Of a DNA stretch of 64,000 nucleotides, positions 59,072 through 64,000 are shown piece by piece (the first letter of the stretch is position 1; each line of letters opens with the position of its first letter). The notes beneath the pieces were generated by a model. That model was not told the DNA's origin and did no database searches. It saw only the letters and a program-made list of their open reading frames with translations. The position numbers were made by a program, and so were the translations under genes. The stretch spans positions 76,626,130-76,690,129 of the forward strand of contig CM035232.1 of NCBI GenBank assembly GCA_020226215.1, written 5' to 3'. The stretch is from Sindora glabra. Taxonomy: Eukaryota; Streptophyta; Magnoliopsida; Fabales; Fabaceae.

Positions 59072-60934
59072 TGTATATGCCCTAAAACCAATCATATTGA
59101 TGATTGTAATTTTGAATCATGTTATTTTAATGACAATTCTAATTATTATATTTATATATATTATCTGTGTAATATATTTAATTATGATAATAACCTTAGA
59201 ATAATTATATTCTTAAATGTCCTTAGTCATATATCATTGTGGATTAGGTTGCTTTGATATGTTAAGACTAGCATGTGTAGTGACTTATATGAGATATTAA
59301 GCTTACGCATGAGTACAAGTTAGAGAACTTATATACTAGACCGACCCATCCTAAGAACACTACATGAATTGTTATATGAGTGTCATGAGTGATTCTTAGT
59401 GATCATTATTATTATGGTCCTTTGACCTGAGATTACTAAGGTTCCTTACATGTGAGTTTCATATTTTGATACTATTCTGTCACTCATGCTTGAGTGAATA
59501 CAAGGGTAGTTATTGGATATGTCACATATCATGCGGAGGGGTTTGTGTGATCAAGATAGAATTTGTCCCTCCTATATAACAGGAGTAATATCTGTGGGCC
59601 CCTTGATTAAGTAAAGTTAAGAAAATGCATGGCCATGCTCAAATGAATTGACACGGGATGTCAATTACATTTGCTTTAGTCAACTTACTTAGGAATCAAG
59701 AAACCTCGAGATTGGACTATATGGGAATGACACGGTCTATGTCTCGTGCTCAATCTAGATGTTTAGGATAAAAAGATATAGATGATGATCACATATAAAG
59801 GTTCAGTCGAATCACCGACTTTCTCATCACTTGGGTAACAATGATGTGTTGCTAGACACCACTCATTGTTTATGATCATTAATATGATTAATGATTATTG
59901 CTAATGTAATGAGAGCCTAAAGGGTTTACACACTTAGAGCCTAGTGGATTTGGAATTAATGGACCAAATTGTTTAGGCCTAATACTTGGGAATTCTATGT
60001 TATAATTATAAGGCTTAATAATAAGCGTATAATTATACATAGACCAAAGCCCAAATTAGTTAGGATTTTCTATGCTCCTATTTAAATAGACTTGTTGGGT
60101 AATAATAAAGTTAATTCATTATTCACGCATCCCATACAGCATAGAAAAATCCTAGCACCTCTCCTTGACCATAATCCTTGAAGAGACGTAGCTAGTATTA
60201 CGAGGCTAATGAGACAAATTCCAACCAATGATCGTGAGGACGTTCATTGGTGATCTACTAGTTCGTGTGGATACCTTGGAGTCTTTGACCGAAAGGAAGT
60301 CGAAGAGGTGATTAACGAACAAAATTTGGAATCATATAAAGGTATAACCTGAATCTTACATTCTAATTTAACATTTTGCATGGATCCGTTGGCTAAGATC
60401 GGTTTATTCCGCTGTGCTCGTATTGTAACTCCCTTACTTATCAACACCTTAACCCTCATTAAGTAAGTAATTAACGCATACTACTTTGCCTTCTATTCCA
60501 AACTACTCGGGATATCTCAAGCTTGCGTATTTCATACAACATGATTAAAAGTCATATAATTATACAAAAGTTCAATTTACAAAATATACATCCGTCACAT
60601 ACAATATCACCAACTATATAAATGTTTACAACTTCAAAAATATCATCGTCCTCTATCATGAGAGCCTTTGGAAGCATCACCTGGAATGGTTAATAACAAT
60701 ACAGAAAACATAAGAAACAAAGTTTCCTAGTAGCTAGCATTGCCATAAAAACATTTCAAGCCATTCCAGATCCTTAAGCAAATAAAACATACGTTTCGAA
60801 ATCAATTAATCGATTATCATCATATTCAATGCCATACCATTGTAGGAAATATGCATTTCACACAGCAATCATCAAGTCAATTCAAGGATTATCTCAATAT
60901 CTAGATGGCCATCACAAATAATCGTACCTAGGCC

Positions 60935-61105
60935 TCTCACAGCATCACGCTGTCTTCCCGGGGTAAACTCGAGCCCAAGGGCTTAACACAGTATCACACT
61001 GTCTTCCCGAGGTATCTGGCCATAGGTACCGCACACTTGTCATCCCCGGGGAACTCGAGCCATAGGCCTAACACAGTATCACACTGTCTTCCCGGGTTGT
61101 GCGCA
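60935..61105. repeat. Tandem GC-rich motif in the gypsy LTR
   Basis: CACAG(T/C)ATCAC(A/G)CTGTCTTCCCG occurs three times (about 60938, 60989 and 61072), each followed by variants of GGGAACTCGAGCC(A/C). Such short tandem arrays are common in plant gypsy LTRs. Confidence 0.75.
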
Positions 61106-61499
61106 CAACAAAATTCATACACATTTCATACAATGGCATAAAATTCATAAAATCATGTAAATAGAAAACAAAGCTTAAGGATAAAGCTAGCTACCTTTCA
61201 CAAGCTTCCAACGTGATGTTCCCTTTGCTCTCACTTAAAAACTCCTTTATACTTCCTCTTGCCTTTGCAAGTTGTCACTCTTTAGTCTATACAAATACAC
61301 ATCATAGCTTATATTAGAACATTATCACTTTCCCTATTCCTCATGTATTCTTTACTTTCTTCCACCTTAATTAAATGCATACTTAGATGCTCTATACTTT
61401 GCTTTCAAGCTTTAAAATGACACATATGAACATTAGAAAAGGATCTAGGGGTAAAGCCATGCAAATCCTGAAGAAATCAAGCCAAAAAGTTCACTTAAC

Positions 61500-61740
61500 A
61501 AAGAACACGGGGGTCCCATACCCCGTGTTCAGGGCCGTGTTCCTCACTGGTTCACTTCTGGGCTACTCGACAAAGAACACGGGGGTGAACACGGGACGTG
61601 TTCTACCCCGTGTACATTACTGCCCTTCAGTCCTGAGATAAACACGGGGAGTGTTACACCCCGTGTAGCACACTGATCAGCTTCGACGAGGAACACGGGG
61701 TACAACACGGGCCGTGTTCTAACCCGTGTACCTTGCTGAT
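61500..61740. repeat. Array of GC-rich palindromic units (AACACGGG...CCCGTGT)
   Basis: Four degenerate units at about 61504, 61575, 61641 and 61690. Each pairs an AACACGGG(G) half with a CCCCGTGT half a few to 25 bases later, so each can form a strong hairpin. Units are separated by CACTG/GCTGATC-type spacers. The local G+C is far above the rest of the window. Confidence 0.8.
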
Positions 61741-62238
61741 CCTCCGAAAACCCATTAAACACTAAAACTCCTTCCTTCCTTCTTTTGCATTTCATGGTTT
61801 TGGCTTCTCAAAATGAAAAATACACACAAACACTTTCATAACTTCAAAGTTTCATCTTCCATAGGCTTTATAATTCATAAAACTTATTCTAACTTCACCA
61901 ACTTAGCCAAGTTCTAAACATATCATGCCCATACTACACATGTACCATTATACCTCTAAAACCTAGGTGTGTAATCATGGTTTCTTGTTATTTTTACACC
62001 AAACCAAAGTCATAAATCAACACTACAACATCTAAAACACCATCAAACATGTTCAAATCATCCTAAACTCCATGTTCAATCACCCTTGGCTACATCAACC
62101 TCAAGATTTCAAGAAACTAAGAAGAGTACATCAAAGAGCTCTTAGAGGAGATCATTTTTACCTCTTGGTGCAACTTGAGAATCCTCACTTGGAGCTCCCT
62201 AAACTTGATCAAACTTGGGCTTCTCTTCAATCTAGGGA

Positions 62239-64000
62239 CATCAATAGATAGAGCTTGAGGAGAGGAGCAATTTTCCCTTCTACACCTTAGCTTGAATCTT
62301 GGTATTTTGGGGTGAAAAACTCAAAAGAAACTTTCTCTCTCTTCCTTCTCTCTCTCACACGTCCAGCTTGCTTTCATGGAGGATTTTCTGCAGCTTTTTG
62401 GAGAATGGAGAAGGTAGTAGAGTCTTCATGAAGCTTTAGGGATATTTTGGTCATTTTTGAGATTTCCAAGGGTATTTTAGTCCTTTTTTCACCAAAAGTA
62501 AGGCTATTCTTGCCCTTAATTTTCTAACAATGACACTTGTCATAAATCTATTAGTCACACTATTTAAAATCACATGTTGCACCCTAAACTCTTAGTTATT
62601 CATATTAGATCCCAAATCCTTAATTATTTTCACTTTAACCACACCTGATTCTACACTTTTGCAAATTAGTCCATAGGGTTCCTGTCTATTTAAAATTCTT
62701 TACACTATCAGACTTAGACAACCTCCCCTTTTAGGGTTTTCCAACCTCCTCTGATCATTCATACTATTTAGGAAAATTAATTCTTTCCCTACTATCCTTT
62801 TCCTTCAAAATTTCATTTACCCTTACACTTAATTCCTTTCAACTTGAGATTCACCCACTAGGCTAATTCAAATATGCTCCTCGTTTCTACAGCCTCAGAA
62901 ATTAAAGATTCAAATAATAGAATTGAAAATTCGGGACATTACACGTATGGCTCCCGATCCCAACAAGTGAGCATTTAAAAAGGATAAGAGAATTTTCCTT
63001 TGGGATTTTACATCAATAGATAGAGCTTGAGGAGAGGAGCAATTTTCCCTTCTACACCTTAGCTTGAATCTTGGTATTTTGGGGTGAAAAACTCAAAAGA
63101 AACTTTCTCTCTCTTCCTTCTCTCTCTCACACGTCCAGCTTGCTTTCATGGAGGATTTTCTGCAGCTTTTTGGAGAATGGAGAAGGTAGTAGAGTCTTCA
63201 TGAAGCTTTAGGGATATTTTGGTCATTTTTGAGATTTCCAAGGGTATTTTAGTCCTTTTTTCACCAAAAGTAAGGCTATTCTTGCCCTTAATTTTCTAAC
63301 AATGACACTTGTCATAAATCTATTAGTCACACTATTTAAAATCACATGTTGCACCCTAAACTCTTAGTTATTCATATTAGATCCCAAATCCTTAATTATT
63401 TTCACTTTAACCACACCTGATTCTACACTTTTGCAAATTAGTCCATAGGGTTCCTGTCTATTTAAAATTCTTTACACTATCAGACTTAGACAACCTCCCC
63501 TTTTAGGGTTTTCCAACCTCCTCTGATCATTCATACTATTTAGGAAAATTAATTCTTTCCCTACTATCCTTTTCCTTCAAAATTTCATTTACCCTTACAC
63601 TTAATTCCTTTCAACTTGAGATTCACCCACTAGGCTAATTCAAATATGCTCCTCGTTTCTACAGCCTCAGAAATTAAAGATTCAAATAATAGAATTGAAA
63701 ATTCGGGACATTACACGTATGGCTCCCGATCCCAACAAGTGAGCATTTAAAAAGGATAAGAGAATTTTCCTTTGGGATTTTACATCAATAGATAGAGCTT
63801 GAGGAGAGGAGCAATTTTCCCTTCTACACCTTAACTTGAATCTTGGTATTTTGGGGTGAAAAACTCAAAAGAAACTTTCTCTCTCTTCCTTCTCTCTCTC
63901 ACACGTCCAGCTTGCTTTCATGGAGGATTTTCTGCAGCTTTTTGGAGAATGGAGAAGGTAGTAGAGTCTTCATGAAGCTTTAGGGATATTTTGGTCATTT
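62239..64000. repeat. 772-bp tandem duplication, at least 2.3 copies
   Basis: ACATCAATAGATAGAGCTTG occurs at 62239, 63011 and 63783, giving an exact 772-bp period; the third copy is cut by the window edge. The units are nearly identical (one visible difference: TTAGCTTG versus TTAACTTG near 63834). Each unit spans the 5' part of the gypsy LTR, its CGTAT flank, the last 17 bases of the copia LTR and 45 bases beyond. The duplication therefore came after both insertions. Confidence 0.9.

Larger units (their letters stand above)
60424..62943 (-). mobile_element. Ty3/gypsy solo LTR (2.5 kb)
   Basis: On the minus strand it starts TGTAATGTCCCGAATTTTC and ends AAGGGAGTTACA. The 5-bp target duplication CGTAT flanks it (60419-60423 and 62944-62948). 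Inside are three CACAGTATCACACTGTCTTC-type tandem units (60938-61100), a GC-rich hairpin array (61500-61740) and a pyrimidine-rich leader (62330-62360). No gag/pol, so a solo LTR. Confidence 0.85.
59072..62965 (+). mobile_element. Copia-type LTR (about 1.37 kb), split by a gypsy solo LTR
   Basis: It starts TGTATATGCCCTAAAACCAA, directly after a purine-rich GAGGAG. It continues to GTGCTCGTAT at 60423 and resumes after the inserted LTR with GGCTCCCGATCCCAACA, ending 62965. Phrases such as 'gagagcctaaagggtttacacactt' are familiar from large plant copia LTRs. No internal coding region is attached and no 5-bp duplication was seen around the whole. Lineage not assigned. Confidence 0.6.

Noticed and set aside
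61500..61740. CRISPR-like regularly spaced repeats
   Set aside because: Units are degenerate, unequal in spacing, palindromic throughout and inside a plant LTR; there is no leader or cas gene and the context is eukaryotic nuclear DNA.
40415..64000. Search for a second host gene or a novel functional system
   Set aside because: No exon with codon-like composition, domain motif or consistent splice structure was found; all stronger signals trace to LTR-type repeats.

Overview
The window is nuclear DNA from a flowering plant, most likely a eudicot. It is AT-rich, has a GT-AG intron-bearing gene, and is crowded with plant-type Ty1/copia, Ty3/gypsy and LINE (probably RTE-clade) retrotransposons. 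No rRNA, tRNA, CRISPR array or prokaryote-like operon was seen.

One intact protein-coding gene could be resolved. It is a 16-exon plus-strand gene (start codon 6777, stop 40412-40414) encoding the beta subunit of ER glucosidase II (PRKCSH family; PSL4 in Arabidopsis). Reading the exons by hand gives an uninterrupted 1,893-nt CDS, 630 aa plus stop. It has a signal peptide, two LDLa-like cysteine modules, a Glu/Lys coiled coil, an acidic linker, a C-terminal MRH lectin domain and an ER-retention HDEL end. All splice sites are GT-AG and all phases agree. Two introns are inflated by transposons: intron 5 (6.7 kb) and intron 7 (21.7 kb). Together they hold about 28 of the gene's 33.6 kb.

Layout. 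1-4576: AT-rich, probably an old gypsy LTR. 4665-4904: histone H4 pseudogene. 4905-6540: no gene. 6540-6776: GC-richer promoter/5' region with a perfect ACGT-core palindrome. 6777-40414: the gene. Intron 5 contains a minus-strand copia remnant interrupted by a Mutator-like element (11-bp target duplication) and by a 3.2-kb gypsy solo LTR (5-bp duplication); the solo LTR itself carries two MITEs. Intron 7 contains, in order: a copia element hit by a LINE; a copia element that has lost its RT core; a truncated copia; a minus-strand non-autonomous LTR element containing a LINE, a possible mitochondrial DNA fragment and a MITE; and a further copia remnant split by an unexplained 1.1-kb insert. 40415-64000: no gene recognised. 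This stretch holds decayed gypsy LTRs, a large imperfect inverted repeat (52.4-55.8 kb), a copia-type LTR split by a gypsy solo LTR (59.1-63.0 kb), and a nearly perfect 772-bp tandem duplication running off the right edge.

No previously undescribed functional system was found. The interest lies in the readable nesting history, the very large but apparently functional intron, the foldback structure, the GC-rich hairpin array inside an LTR, the young tandem array and the possible NUMT. Boundaries given without a target-site duplication are approximate.
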